DNA from: JAFLCL01 sp039809495
Lineage (GTDB): Bacteria > Myxococcota_A > Polyangia > Polyangiales > Sandaracinaceae
Assembly: GCA_039809495.1 (NCBI GenBank)
Contig: JBDHVC010000001.1
Location: 1-64,000 of the forward strand
Direction: 5' to 3'
DNA: 64,000 nucleotides
The notes beneath the pieces were generated by a model. It saw only the letters and a list, made by a program, of their open reading frames with translations, had not been told where the DNA came from and made no database searches. Below, one piece after another: positions 25,086 to 33,899 of this stretch. A program made the position numbers and the translations under genes. How positions within the stretch are numbered: position 1 is the first letter of the stretch; each line of letters starts with the position of its first letter.

Positions 25086-27146
25086 ATGATCCGCCCCTCT
25101 TCGCGCTTCGCCTGCCACGCGCTCCTCGCGTCCGCGCTCTCTCTCCTCGCGGGCTGCCCCGAGGTCGAAGGGGTCGATGGCGGTCCCTCCGCGGACGCGC
25201 TCTTCGTCGAAGACGCGGGCGTCGGCGACGCGAGCGCGAGCGACGCGGCCGGCGACGCGGGCCTCGACGCGGCCAGCGACGCGGGGCCGCCGACGGCGAT
25301 CTTCGTCGCCCCGCGCGACGGAGACGACCCGAGCACCTTCTTCGATCTCCCATGGCCGAGCGAGGCGCGGCTCACGGCACGAGGCGCGCCTGATCTCTCG
25401 AGCTTCCCCGCGCCGTCTCGGGGGATCGTCCGAGCGTACGTCGAGGCGATCGAGCGAGAGCAGCGCGGCTTCTCGACCCTCGGCTCCGTCTACTTCCGCT
25501 TCAACGTGGACGTGGATCCCGCGAGCCTGCCGGGCTCGCTCCGCGAGAGCGTGAGCCCGGACGCGAGCGTCTTGCTCGTCCCGCTCGTCCCCGGCGCGAG
25601 CCACCTCGAGCCGCACCCGATCGTCACGCGCTTCGAGCCCCGACGGACACGGTACTGGCCGGGTGAGACGCTGGCCATCCGTCCCGCCGACGGCTTCCCG
25701 CTGCTCCCCGGCACCCTCTACGCCGCGGTCGTCACGCGCGCCGTCCGCCCCGCGGCCGGAGGGAGCTTTCGTCGAGACGTCGACCTCGAGGCGCTGCTCG
25801 CCCGCGACGCGAGCGTCGCTCGGCTCGGCGCGCTCTACGAGCCGGCGCTCGAGGCGCTCGAGACGCTCGGGATCGCGCGCGACACGATCCTCTCGATCGC
25901 CGTGTTTCGGACGCAGGACCCGACGGCGCTCCTCGCCGCGTCCGTCGCCTGGGTGCACGACGCGCTGCCGACACCGGTCGTGGTCGCGGACGCCTGGAGG
26001 GCGCGCGGGAGCACGGCGACGTACAACGTGGTCCAGGGCCGCTACCGAGGCGCGCCGACCTTCCAGGAGGGCGTGAGCCCGTACGCCACCACCGGCGGGG
26101 CGATCCACCTCGACGAGGAGGGACACCCCATCCTCGTCGGAACGTTCGAGGCCCGCTTCGCGCTCTCCGTCCCGACCTCGCCGATGCCGGACGCGGGCTA
26201 CCCGATCGTGCTCTACGGCCACGGGACCGGGGGCGACTTCCGATCGTTCCTCGACGACGACACGGCCGGGCTCGTCGCCGCGGCGGGCTTCGCCGCGATC
26301 GGGATCGACGCCCCGATCCACGGTGAGCGAGCGGAGCACCCCGACGGCACGCTCTTCTTCAACGTCGCGAACCCCGACGCCGTGCGCTCGAACCCGCTCC
26401 AGGCGGCGCTCGATCACGCGGCCGAGGTGCTCGCCGTCACGACGATGGAGGTACCGATCGGGCTCCTCGAGCGGGACGGTCGGGCCGTCCACTTCGATCC
26501 CTCGCGCATCTATTACATCGGCCACTCCCAGGGCGCGCTCGTCGGACCTCTCTTCTTCGGGGTCGACGCCTCGGCGCGCGCGGCCCTGTTCAGCGAGGGG
26601 GGCTCGCTGATCGGCTACACGATGCGAGAGAAGACGGAGCCCGTGGACATCCCCGCGCTCGTCCGCTCGCTCCTCGGCTTGCCGGGCGCGAACACGGCGG
26701 ACGCCTTCGAGCGCGAGGGGTTCACGCTCGAGCATCCAGTCATCACCCTCCTCCAGGGCTGGATCGATGTCTCGGATCCCGGCAACTACGCGGCGTTTGC
26801 CGCCGTTCGCCCTCTGCCGACGGTCGGTCCGCGATCGGTCGCGCTGACCGAGGGGCTGCGCGATCCCTACGTCTCGCCTGCCGGCATGGAGGCGCTTGCG
26901 ACCGCCTACCGCGTTCCCGTCCTCGCGCCCGTCGCGAGGGAGCTCGCGGGGCTCGAATTCCTCGGGATCCGGAGCGAGCTCGGCGACGCCCACGCGAACC
27001 TACCGGGCGGCGCGACCGGCGGCCTCTTCCAGTTTCCGGAGGAGGGCCACTTCGGCTTCTTCAACGTCGAGCCTGCGCGCGAGCGGATCGGCGCGTTCTT
27101 CGCTTCGCTCCTCGACGACGGTGTGGGGACGATCCCCGGCCCGTGA
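25086..27146 (+). CDS. Alpha/beta-hydrolase lipoprotein
   Basis: A 686-residue lipoprotein (lipobox LAGC) with an Asp/Ala-rich linker to about residue 65. The first third contains a beta-rich domain with FFDLPWPSEARLT and FRFNVDVDP, perhaps a lid or Ig-like fold. An alpha/beta-hydrolase core follows: YPIVLYGHGTGGDF (oxyanion strand), GFAAIGIDAPIHGER, and the nucleophile elbow YYIGHSQGAL (Ser in GHSQG). A late GGLFQFPEEGHFGFFN likely carries the catalytic His. The substrate is unknown; esterase or lipase activity is inference. The neighbouring sigma gene is divergent. Confidence 0.75.
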   Translation: MIRPSSRFACHALLASALSLLAGCPEVEGVDGGPSADALFVEDAGVGDASASDAAGDAGLDAASDAGPPTAIFVAPRDGDDPSTFFDLPWPSEARLTARGAPDLSSFPAPSRGIVRAYVEAIEREQRGFSTLGSVYFRFNVDVDPASLPGSLRESVSPDASVLLVPLVPGASHLEPHPIVTRFEPRRTRYWPGETLAIRPADGFPLLPGTLYAAVVTRAVRPAAGGSFRRDVDLEALLARDASVARLGALYEPALEALETLGIARDTILSIAVFRTQDPTALLAASVAWVHDALPTPVVVADAWRARGSTATYNVVQGRYRGAPTFQEGVSPYATTGGAIHLDEEGHPILVGTFEARFALSVPTSPMPDAGYPIVLYGHGTGGDFRSFLDDDTAGLVAAAGFAAIGIDAPIHGERAEHPDGTLFFNVANPDAVRSNPLQAALDHAAEVLAVTTMEVPIGLLERDGRAVHFDPSRIYYIGHSQGALVGPLFFGVDASARAALFSEGGSLIGYTMREKTEPVDIPALVRSLLGLPGANTADAFEREGFTLEHPVITLLQGWIDVSDPGNYAAFAAVRPLPTVGPRSVALTEGLRDPYVSPAGMEALATAYRVPVLAPVARELAGLEFLGIRSELGDAHANLPGGATGGLFQFPEEGHFGFFNVEPARERIGAFFASLLDDGVGTIPGP

Positions 27147-27203
27147 GCCACGGCGCGTCGGCCTCACGCGGGACAACCTCGTCGATGCGGATAAGCTCGC
27201 GCG

Positions 27204-27620
27204 ATGACGTTCTCGACGACGACGCGGGTGCGGTTCTCGGACGAGGATCACGCGCAGATCGTGTATTTCCCGCGCTTCTTCCACTTCTTTCACGTCGCGT
27301 TCGAGGATCTCTTCGAGCACGCCGGGATCGGCTACCGAGCCTGCCTCGACGAGGGCGTCGGCTGGCCCGCCGTCCACGCCGAGGCGGACTTCGAGTCGCC
27401 CGCGCGCTTCGGCGACCTCCTCTCGATCGAGCTCGGGGTCGAGCGGATCGGACGCACCTCGGCGAGCTTCCTCTACCGCGCGAGCGTCGAGGGGCGATCG
27501 GTCGCCCGCGCCAAGGTCGTCGTGGCGTGCCTCGACATGAGGAGCTACCGCGCGATGGAGATCCCGCCGAAGTATCGCGTGCTCTTCGAGGCGCACCTCG
27601 ATCCCGCGCGGCGTGCGTGA
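27204..27620 (+). CDS. Hotdog-fold acyl-CoA thioesterase (YbgC/4-HBA-CoA type)
   Basis: A 138-residue single hotdog-fold protein. VRFSDEDHAQIVYFPRFFHFFH is the family's strand and long helix with the active-site acidic residue; GVGWPAVHAEADFESPARFGDLLSIELGVERIGRTSASFLYRA is the hotdog sheet. It hydrolyses acyl-CoA thioesters; which acyl chain is unknown. Cytosolic. It starts 57 bases after the hydrolase stop in the same direction. The third copy of the hairpin repeat follows its 3' end. Confidence 0.88.
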   Translation: MTFSTTTRVRFSDEDHAQIVYFPRFFHFFHVAFEDLFEHAGIGYRACLDEGVGWPAVHAEADFESPARFGDLLSIELGVERIGRTSASFLYRASVEGRSVARAKVVVACLDMRSYRAMEIPPKYRVLFEAHLDPARRA

Positions 27621-27710
27621 GCGCCGATCGCGGCGAGCGCCTTCCGCCTCGCGCTCGTCGGATCGCGGCGCGCCCCCGCCGAGCGATGTGCGATGGACGC
27701 GCCGTCCCGC

Positions 27711-27800
27711 TCGCTGGCTCGGCGGGAGGGAGGGGCTTCAGGCAGACCCTCCCACGAGGGAGGCGCAGCACGAGTCAGGGCAACGAATTCGTGCTGTGCG
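27711..27800 (+). repeat. Multi-hairpin intergenic repeat, diverged copy C
   Basis: A shorter, inverted-orientation relative of copies A and B. It holds the conserved CTGGCTCGGCGGGAGGGAGG segment, a remnant CAGACCCTCC followed by an alternative CCTCCC/GGGAGG hairpin, and the H1 region AGCACGAGTCAG...CGTGCT (27767-27795). H3 and the second arm of H2 are missing. Like copies A and B it lies 3' of a gene reading the same way, here the thioesterase. It sits in a 254-base gap before the next gene. Confidence 0.7.
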
Positions 27801-27874
27801 TGCCCCGAGGACCAAGATCCCTCCCCGCTTCGGGTCACAACGCGTGGCCTCGCGTCTACGAGGAGAAGCCCATC

Positions 27875-28639
27875 ATGCGTCGTGTGCTCCCGCTCATCGT
27901 CCTCCTCGCTTCGCTCGCCCCGGGCGTCGCCTCCGCGGAGCAGGTCGCGGCGGGGATGGCGGTGCCGTTCACCATGCCGGCGCCATCCCGCCCCATGGTG
28001 GTGCCTCCAGGTCGCAGGGCTCCGCCGCCCGATCTTCTACGACCGAGCGAGCTCCGCGCCGCGCTCTCGGCGGCGCGGGAGGATCTCGAGGCGTGCCTCG
28101 CGGGGACGCGCGGTCGACGCGCGAGCGTTCGAGCGAGCCTCGATCCGATCGCCGGCCTCAGCGTGCGCGTCACGACGCGCCCACGAGACGCCGCGCTCGA
28201 TCGCTGCCTCGACACCGCGGCGCGCCGCTGGCTCGTCCGCTTCGAGGGGCTTCCCGTGCGAGCGCGCACGAGCGCCTCGATCACGCTCCGCTCGCCGCGC
28301 GGGCCTGATCGTCCGCCGATCGCGCCGCCGCCCACGCCGCCTCCCACGACCCCGCCGCCGCCGAGCAACGCGTACAGCGAGGCGGCGGTCCGTACGGCGC
28401 TCGAGCTTCGACGCGCCGCGCTGCTCGATTGCCTCGGCGTCGGCCCGGGCGAGGGGACGATGGGCGTCCGCGTCGTCGTCGCTCCCAACGGAGCCCTGGA
28501 GCTCCTCGGCGTGGACCTCCCGCCAGGCGTCGGGAGCGGCCCGGTCCTCACCTGTCTGCGCGGCGTCGTCGCTCGCGTCCGCGTGCCCGCGCCGCCCTCC
28601 GCGCGCACGATCGAGCACACGCTGTCGCTCGCGCGCTGA
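27875..28639 (+). CDS. Periplasmic protein with two AgmX/TonB-C-like domains
   Basis: A 254-residue exported protein. The ATG follows GAGGAGAAG and starts a signal peptide cut near VASAEQ. Two domains of about 85 residues are separated by a Pro-rich linker (APPPTPPPTTPPPPS). Each has a helix with a conserved Cys (AREDLEACLAG; LRRAALLDCLGVG), a sheet (RASLDPIAGLSVRVTT; GVRVVVAPNGALELLGVDL) and a second Cys before a helix and a last strand (LDRCLDTAARRWLVRF; LTCLRGVVARVRVP). The Cys pairing matches myxobacterial AgmX/TonB-C-like periplasmic domains that contact partner proteins. The function is not known. Confidence 0.65.
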   Translation: MRRVLPLIVLLASLAPGVASAEQVAAGMAVPFTMPAPSRPMVVPPGRRAPPPDLLRPSELRAALSAAREDLEACLAGTRGRRASVRASLDPIAGLSVRVTTRPRDAALDRCLDTAARRWLVRFEGLPVRARTSASITLRSPRGPDRPPIAPPPTPPPTTPPPPSNAYSEAAVRTALELRRAALLDCLGVGPGEGTMGVRVVVAPNGALELLGVDLPPGVGSGPVLTCLRGVVARVRVPAPPSARTIEHTLSLAR

Positions 28640-28656
28640 CGGCGCGTGACGCGCGA

Positions 28657-28677
28657 CGCTCACAGCACGAATCAGTT
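28657..28677 (-). repeat. Multi-hairpin repeat copy B, left piece
   Basis: CGCTCACAGCACGAATCAGTT, the left end of copy B, split from the rest by the insertion sequence. The last nine bases (28669-28677, GAATCAGTT) are repeated directly at 30402-30410, the target-site duplication. Confidence 0.85.
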
Positions 28678-30401
28678 GGGTGCAGCCGAGGCCAGATCCA
28701 CTCGTGTGACGTGAGGCCTCTCGAAATTGCGCGGATCTTCGGGGATCTTTTGGGTGCTGACCACAAAAAGAACCGACCGGAGACCCGCGATGTGGAGGAT
28801 ATCCGAGCCGAGCCTCGTGCGAAACGGGGAAGACGGCCCCCGAGACGAGCGCGCCGCGCGCGCCGAGGTGCTGGCTCGTGCCCGGGCGCTCATCGCGCTC
28901 GCAACGAGAGAGGCGAGCGCGGGCACGACGTTCGTCGAGTTCGAGCGACAGCTCATCGTCGAGGTGTTCGCGCTCGCACGAGCCGTGATCGGCCTCTTCC
29001 TCTTCGCGAGCGAGCGGCGCGTCTGCGCCGCGCTCGAGGACCGCGTGGTGCGTGACGGTCTCGTGTTCCGGCGCGCGCCCGCGCAGCGTCGGAACTTGCT
29101 GACGTGGTTCGGCGTGGTCCGCTATCGGCGGAGCTACCTGCGGCAGCTCGGCGCGACGGGACGGGCGCGCGGCTTTCACCCGCTCGACGCCGAGCTCGGT
29201 CTGCTTGCCGACCGCCTCAGCCCGAACCTCCTGTCGTTCGCGGTCCGCCTGGCGACGAGGGTTTCGTTCTCCGAGGCGCGCGAGCTGCTCGCGTGGTTTC
29301 TGCCGACCGTGCCCTCGACCGAGGTGATCGAGTCGGCCGTGCTCGGGTACGGCCGGCACACGCAAGAGTGGTTCGAGCGCGCCCCTGGGCCCGAGGACGA
29401 CGGTGACGTGCTGGTGATCCAGATCGACAGCAAGGGCGTGCCGACCGCGACGGATGAGGAGCTGCGCAAGCGGCGAACCAAGCGCTCACGCGAAGAGAAG
29501 GCGGCCTCGCCGCGTCACCGTGGGCGAGAGGCGCGCGCGCGCCGCACGCCAAAGCCGCGGCGCAAGAAGGGCGACAAGGCGAAGAACGCGAAGATGGGCA
29601 CGATGGTCGTGATGTACACGCTCAAGAGGCAGCGCCACGGCTCGCTGCTCTTGGGTCCGATCCACAAGCGCTACTACGCGTCGTTCGCGCCGAAGCGGCA
29701 CGCCGTCGAGTTCGCGCGCCGCGAGGCGACCAAGCGTGGCTTCTCGCCGGGCACCGAGCGCGTGGTGCAGGTCGTGACCGACGGCGACAACGACCTGGCG
29801 CGCTACATCGCCGAGCTGTTCCCGGACGCGATCCACACGATCGACGTGATGCACGTCGTCGAGAAGCTCTGGGACGCGGGCTCGTCGGTGCACCGAGAGG
29901 GCTCGGCGGAGTGTCGCGCGTGGGTCGAGGCGCAGAAGGACGCGCTCTACGCTGGCGATGCCCCGAAGATCGTCGCGGAACTCGAGCACCTGCTCGCGCG
30001 CATCCCGCGCACCGGCCCCGGCAACAAGTTCCGTCGCGAGAAGCTGGGCGAGATCCGGGCGTACATCGACAAGCGCGTCGCGATGATGGACTACGCGAAG
30101 CTCCTCGAGAGCGACCTCGAGCTCGGCACCGGCCCGGTCGAGGGCGCGATCAAGAACCTCATGGGGCGTCGCATGGACCACGGCGGTATGCGGTGGATCA
30201 AGGAGCGCGCGGAGGCCCTGCTCCAGCTCCGCTGCATCGACGCCAACGGCGACTGGCGCGCCTTCGTCGAGCACGTCCACCGCGAGGCCCGCGCGGAGGC
30301 GATCACGAAGGGCAAGCGCGTCCGCCTGCAGCAACGCCAGGCCGCCGCGCTACCCGAGCTTTCTTCGGAGAGGGCCGCGTGACGCGGTGTGATCTGCACC
30401 C
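28678..30401 (+). mobile_element. ISKra4-type insertion sequence, 1724 bases, apparently intact
   Basis: The ends are GGGTGCAG (28678-28685) and CTGCACCC (30394-30401), a perfect eight-base terminal inverted repeat with looser similarity further inward. Both ends are flanked by the same nine bases, GAATCAGTT (28669-28677 and 30402-30410). Ends in GGG, a nine-base duplication and a single DDE transposase fit the ISKra4 family as I recall it from insertion-sequence catalogues. The transposase frame is uninterrupted, so the element could be functional. It sits in the loop of hairpin H1 of repeat copy B. The flanks, when joined, recreate a full copy of the repeat, which dates insertion after the repeat. 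Confidence 0.88.
28790..30382 (+). CDS. ISKra4 family transposase
   Basis: A 530-residue DDE transposase. The ATG follows GGAG and a longer TTG-started frame exists. Landmarks: an N-terminal domain (RRAPAQRRNLLTWFGVVRYRRSYLRQLG), a first catalytic Asp in VLVIQIDSKGVPT, an Arg/Lys-rich insert (RKKGDKAKNAKMGTMVV), the second Asp in VVTDGDNDLARYIAELFP with the following IDVMHVVEKLWD, and the Glu in GTGPVEGAIKNL followed by MDHGGMRWIKERAEALLQLR, the family's C-terminal signature. It catalyses excision and insertion of the element. Base composition is as GC-rich as its neighbours, but the strong start context and intact ends support recent activity. Confidence 0.9.
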   Translation: MWRISEPSLVRNGEDGPRDERAARAEVLARARALIALATREASAGTTFVEFERQLIVEVFALARAVIGLFLFASERRVCAALEDRVVRDGLVFRRAPAQRRNLLTWFGVVRYRRSYLRQLGATGRARGFHPLDAELGLLADRLSPNLLSFAVRLATRVSFSEARELLAWFLPTVPSTEVIESAVLGYGRHTQEWFERAPGPEDDGDVLVIQIDSKGVPTATDEELRKRRTKRSREEKAASPRHRGREARARRTPKPRRKKGDKAKNAKMGTMVVMYTLKRQRHGSLLLGPIHKRYYASFAPKRHAVEFARREATKRGFSPGTERVVQVVTDGDNDLARYIAELFPDAIHTIDVMHVVEKLWDAGSSVHREGSAECRAWVEAQKDALYAGDAPKIVAELEHLLARIPRTGPGNKFRREKLGEIRAYIDKRVAMMDYAKLLESDLELGTGPVEGAIKNLMGRRMDHGGMRWIKERAEALLQLRCIDANGDWRAFVEHVHREARAEAITKGKRVRLQQRQAAALPELSSERAA

Positions 30402-30552
30402 GAATCAGTTGCCCTGATTCGTGCTGTTCCTTCCTTGTCGGAGGGTCTGCCCTCAGACCCTCCCTCACGCCGAGTGAATCGGCGTGAGCCTCCCTCCCGC
30501 CGAGCCAGCGCGCCCCGACTCGACGGATCACGTCGAGTGAGGCGCGCTGTCA
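30402..30552 (-). repeat. Multi-hairpin intergenic repeat, copy B (right piece)
   Basis: It continues copy B beyond the insertion, starting with the duplicated GAATCAGTT. The original H1 would have perfect 12-base arms (AGCACGAATCAG and CTGATTCGTGCT). H2 30440-30463 has the same arms as copy A around a changed loop; H3 30465-30487 is identical to copy A; H4 30507-30548 abuts the thiD stop codon. Order and orientation relative to the gene are as in copy A. Confidence 0.85.
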
Positions 30553-31374
30553 CGCCTCGAGCGGCGTCAGGTGATCGACCGGCCCGATCCCGCGACCGAC
30601 CTCGGGACCCCCCGCGATCGCTCGGCCGAGCCACGCCTTCGCGCCCTCGACCGCCTGCTCGAGCCGATCGCCACGGGCGAGGCGCGCGGTGATGGCCGCG
30701 CCGAAGGTGCAGCCCGTGCCATGCGTGTGAGGCGTCTCGACGCGTGCGCCGGGGAAGCGGAGGATCCTGTCGTCGCTCGCGAGGAGGTCGAGGCTCGAGC
30801 GCTCCCCGAGGTGACCGCCCTTGAGGAGCACCCCGACGCCGAGCCGCTCGGCGAGCCGCCTCGCCGCGCGCTCCGCTGCCTCGGCGTCGACGATCTCGAC
30901 GGGCTCGCCGAGCCGCGCGAGCAGCCGCTCGGCCTCCGGCGCGTTCGGCGTGATGATCGTGGCGCGCGGCAGGAGCGCCTCGATGCAAGCGTCCACCGCG
31001 TCCTCACCGAGGAGGGGGTGGCCATGCTTGCTAACCATCACGGGATCGACGAGCAGCGGGACGTTGACGGGGCGAAGGCGCGCGAGCGTCTCGCCGACGA
31101 CGCGCACGATGGCAGGGGAGCCGAGCGCGCCGGTCTTGATCGCGCGAGGCGGGACGTCCTCGAACATCGCCTCGAGCTGCTCCCGCACGAGCGACGGATC
31201 GAGGCACTCGACCCGCGAGACCCGCTGCGTGTTCTGGACCGTGATCAGCGTGACGACGCTCGTGCCGTAGACGCGATGCTGGTGAAACGTCTTGAGGTCC
31301 GCCTGGAGACCCGCGCCCCCCGAGGGATCGGAGCCGGCGATGGTGAGGGCGATGGGGATGGTAGGGCGAGACAC
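30550..31374 (-). CDS. thiD: Hydroxymethylpyrimidine (phosphate) kinase
   Basis: A 274-residue ribokinase-fold enzyme that phosphorylates hydroxymethylpyrimidine and its phosphate for thiamine synthesis. The GTG start follows GAGGAG and yields the N-terminus RPTIPIALTIAGSDPSGGAGLQADLKTF, with the substrate-binding Gly-rich loop. Other landmarks are GTSVVTLITVQNTQ, LVDPVMVSKHG, IITPNAPEAERLL, VLLKGGHLG and the anion-hole/catalytic segment HTHGTGCTFGAAI. The length is normal. No other thiamine gene and no TPP riboswitch was seen nearby, so this is an isolated thi gene. Confidence 0.95.
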   Translation of the reverse strand: MSRPTIPIALTIAGSDPSGGAGLQADLKTFHQHRVYGTSVVTLITVQNTQRVSRVECLDPSLVREQLEAMFEDVPPRAIKTGALGSPAIVRVVGETLARLRPVNVPLLVDPVMVSKHGHPLLGEDAVDACIEALLPRATIITPNAPEAERLLARLGEPVEIVDAEAAERAARRLAERLGVGVLLKGGHLGERSSLDLLASDDRILRFPGARVETPHTHGTGCTFGAAITARLARGDRLEQAVEGAKAWLGRAIAGGPEVGRGIGPVDHLTPLEA

Positions 31375-31479
31375 GTTCGACTCCTCGGGCACGCGCTGGG
31401 CCGATCGTGGTCGCTCGCGCGGGCGTCGTCGAGCGCGACGGGCATCGTGCACGATCGACCCCCCGCGCTCGTCGCGCCG

Positions 31480-32442
31480 TCACACGAGCGCCACCTCGAT
31501 CGACGGTCCGACGTCGACCGTGACGCGGGCGAGCGCCAGGTAGCGCTCGCCGTCGATGACCGCCGCGAGCGCCTCGTCGCCCACGGCGTCGATCTCCATG
31601 CGCGAGGCGGCGCGCTCGACGAAGCCCTCGCCCTCGATGAGCCCGCCCCGAAGGAGCGCCGGGATCGAGGCGATGATCGAGGCGGGGGAGAGCCGGCCCG
31701 CGTGGACGTGGAGGTGGCCGTCCCGGGCGAGCGGAAAGACGCGCAAGGCGCCGAGCGCGATCGGGATGGCCCCGACGTGGAGCGCGTCGTGACGCTCGGC
31801 GTCGACGGGTGCGTTGTCGACGCGTACGCGCGCGCGGGTCGGGCGGAACATCTCCCTCGCGCGCCCCGTCCCGAACGGGTAGCCCGCGACCACCCGCGCG
31901 ATGATCCGGAGGATGGTGGCCGCCGTCGGGTCGGGCTCGGCGTAGTACTGATCGAAGAAGCGCACGCCGATGCCCCCGAGCGCCGCCGCGAACCCGAGGA
32001 CCTCGTCGCGCTCGCCCTCGGTCGGCTCGATGACGAACCGCGCGGTCGGGATCGATCGGGTGGGGATCGGCTCTCCGGCTCGGACGCGCGCGGCGAGGCG
32101 AGCGAGGATGTCGACGGGAGCGCCCTCGAGGCCGACCGCGCGCGCGACGAAGTCGATCGTGCCGCTCCGCGCGGGGAGGAAGGGCGGGAGCGAGAGGCCT
32201 CGCGCCCGCGCGATCGGGCGCGCGAGGTTGATGGCCCAGTGGAGCGCGCCGTCGCCGCCGACGGTCACGACGCACGCGAGCTCGCGCGTCAGCTTCGCCT
32301 CGAGCACCTGGCGGGCGTGATCGAGGTCCTTGGTGATGACGACGTCGCCCGCGCGGCCGAGGGTGCGCTGGACCTCCTCCGCCGAGAGCTGGCCGCGGCG
32401 CAGCCGGCGCGCGCGAGGGTTCACGAGGCAGAGGACGGACAT
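31480..32442 (-). CDS. Diacylglycerol kinase-like lipid kinase
   Basis: A 320-residue protein of the DAGK catalytic family. It begins SVLCLVNPRARRLRRG (nucleotide-binding start), has VVTVGGDGALHWAINLA (the GGDG motif) and LPARSGTIDFVARAVG (the GxGxxNDFAR-like motif, here altered to GTIDFVAR). A C-terminal beta domain follows (HLHVHAGRLSP, DGERYLALARVTVDVGP). Family members phosphorylate diacylglycerol, sphingosine or related lipids with ATP. The altered Asn in the lipid-binding motif makes the substrate unclear. Only 28 bases separate its start from the divergent SRPBCC gene, so their promoters must overlap coding sequence. Confidence 0.8.
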   Translation of the reverse strand: MSVLCLVNPRARRLRRGQLSAEEVQRTLGRAGDVVITKDLDHARQVLEAKLTRELACVVTVGGDGALHWAINLARPIARARGLSLPPFLPARSGTIDFVARAVGLEGAPVDILARLAARVRAGEPIPTRSIPTARFVIEPTEGERDEVLGFAAALGGIGVRFFDQYYAEPDPTAATILRIIARVVAGYPFGTGRAREMFRPTRARVRVDNAPVDAERHDALHVGAIPIALGALRVFPLARDGHLHVHAGRLSPASIIASIPALLRGGLIEGEGFVERAASRMEIDAVGDEALAAVIDGERYLALARVTVDVGPSIEVALV

Positions 32443-32470
32443 CGCCGGAGGGTAGCGAAAAGAAGCCTCG

Positions 32471-33775
32471 ATGAATGCGCCCTCGTGGGTCGCGTCGATT
32501 CGCATCGTGACCCGCGGCCTCGCCTTCCTGCTCGTGCTCTCGACGCTCTCGGCGTTCGCGGCGAAGGCGAGCGCCGACGATCCGCCAGAGGACGCGCTCA
32601 CGCTCCCGACCCGCGCGCTCTCGCGAGCCGAGCTCGAGGCGGTGGAGCCGCTGCTCGATCGGGCGATCGTCACGCACATCGAGATGACGGAGGTCGTGGA
32701 GCTCCCGCAGGTGAGCGTCCTCGCTCGCGCCGAGGCGTCGTGCGGTGCGCTCCTCGCCGTCGCGCGCGACGTGGCCTCGTATCCGAGCTTCATGCCGGCG
32801 ATCGACACGGTCACGATCGCGTCGAGCACGGCGGAGACGGTCGGCTACGACTGGACGTGGCAGGCCTCGATCCTGTCGTTTCGAGGTCGATCGTCCGTGA
32901 CGACGATGGCGGATGGCGACGGCTCGCGCGGCTTTCGCGTCGTCTTCGAGACGCGCTCGGGCGACCTCGGGCGGGCCCGACGCGTGCTCCGTGGCACCCC
33001 GCTCCGGGGCGTCGACGGGAGGGAGCGGTGTCAGCTCCAGCTCGTCGGTCGCCAGGACGTGCGCGACGCGAATTACCTGGCGCGCGAGGCGTCCGGCTCG
33101 GCACTCACGCTGAGCCGCACGATGAGCCTCGTCCTCTCGATCGCCACGGTCGCTGGCCTCCGAGGCGAGGCGGAGCGTCGCGCGGGCTTCGTGCGAGAGC
33201 GCATCGCGTCGCCGGTCGGCGATCCCCGAAGCCTGGACGTCGATCCGAGGCCCCTCGCGCCGCTGCTCGCGCGCGGCGAGCTCTTCGTCCTCGAGACGAC
33301 CGACGGCTCGGATCTCGGCACCATCGTGGGGCTCGCGCGGATGTTCTCCTTCGGCCCCGATCGGGTCCGGCAGGCGTTCTTCGATCCCGTCCGTTTCACC
33401 GTCGGGCTGCTCCGCGGCGCGTCGATCTCCGAGCTCGAGCGCACCGAGCGCGGGACGCGCTACGGCTGGAGCGTGGACGTCCCCTTCCTCGGATCGAGCG
33501 GCGAGCTCCTGATCCGCGACGTGACGAGCGACGAGGTGGAGCTCGAGGCGATCGCCGGGGCGATGCGCGGAGGACGGATCGTGCTCGGCACGGCGCCGGC
33601 CGAGGGGGGCTACAGCACGTACGCGACCCTCGCGGCGCGGCTCGATCCCGCCGACGGGATGCCGATCATCGCGGCGATCGAGTCGACCGATCCCGCCTTC
33701 CGTCCCGGGCTCGTCGCGAGCGGCCTCCTCATGGCGTTCCGTGGGCTGCGCCGAGGCCTGAACGAAGGGCACTGA
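32471..33775 (+). CDS. Exported protein with two SRPBCC (START-like) domains
   Basis: A 434-residue protein with a signal peptide (LVLSTLSAFAAKASA). Two related halves have the helix-grip plan of the SRPBCC superfamily: residues ~80-220 (EASCGALLAVARDVASYPSFMPAIDTVTI, YDWTWQASILSFRGRSSVTTM, FETRSGDLG), and residues ~265-410 (LARMFSFGPDRVRQAFFDPVRF, YGWSVDVPFLGSSGELLIRD, ESTDPAF). The fold binds hydrophobic ligands in a deep pocket, and in periplasmic context it suggests lipid carriage or polyketide/coenzyme-like binding. A lipid link with the adjacent DAGK-like gene is tempting but unproved. Confidence 0.75.
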   Translation: MNAPSWVASIRIVTRGLAFLLVLSTLSAFAAKASADDPPEDALTLPTRALSRAELEAVEPLLDRAIVTHIEMTEVVELPQVSVLARAEASCGALLAVARDVASYPSFMPAIDTVTIASSTAETVGYDWTWQASILSFRGRSSVTTMADGDGSRGFRVVFETRSGDLGRARRVLRGTPLRGVDGRERCQLQLVGRQDVRDANYLAREASGSALTLSRTMSLVLSIATVAGLRGEAERRAGFVRERIASPVGDPRSLDVDPRPLAPLLARGELFVLETTDGSDLGTIVGLARMFSFGPDRVRQAFFDPVRFTVGLLRGASISELERTERGTRYGWSVDVPFLGSSGELLIRDVTSDEVELEAIAGAMRGGRIVLGTAPAEGGYSTYATLAARLDPADGMPIIAAIESTDPAFRPGLVASGLLMAFRGLRRGLNEGH

Positions 33776-33852
33776 CGCCGAGGCGCCCGCGGCCTCGCGC
33801 GCTGCGCCCTCGTCGCGAGCGGCGGGCGTGCCAGCGCGGAGCGCGCGATCGC

Positions 33853-33882
33853 TTGCGTACCGGCGTGAGCGCCTGCTAGAAG
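33853..33882 (+). promoter_or_regulatory. Possible promoter of parC-parE
   Basis: TTGCGT (33853-33858), 18 bases, then TAGAAG (33877-33882). The same -10 (TAGAAG) occurs before ndk. The predicted transcript would begin just ahead of an inverted repeat. Confidence 0.4.
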
Positions 33883-33899
33883 CCCGCGCTGCCAACGAC

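Noticed and set aside
31375..31479. TPP riboswitch ahead of thiD
   Set aside because: The gap is short and the conserved TPP-box sequence is not found.
30571..33879. Very long + strand frame over thiD and the DAGK-like gene
   Set aside because: Antisense to well-supported genes and with no ribosome site; shadow frame.
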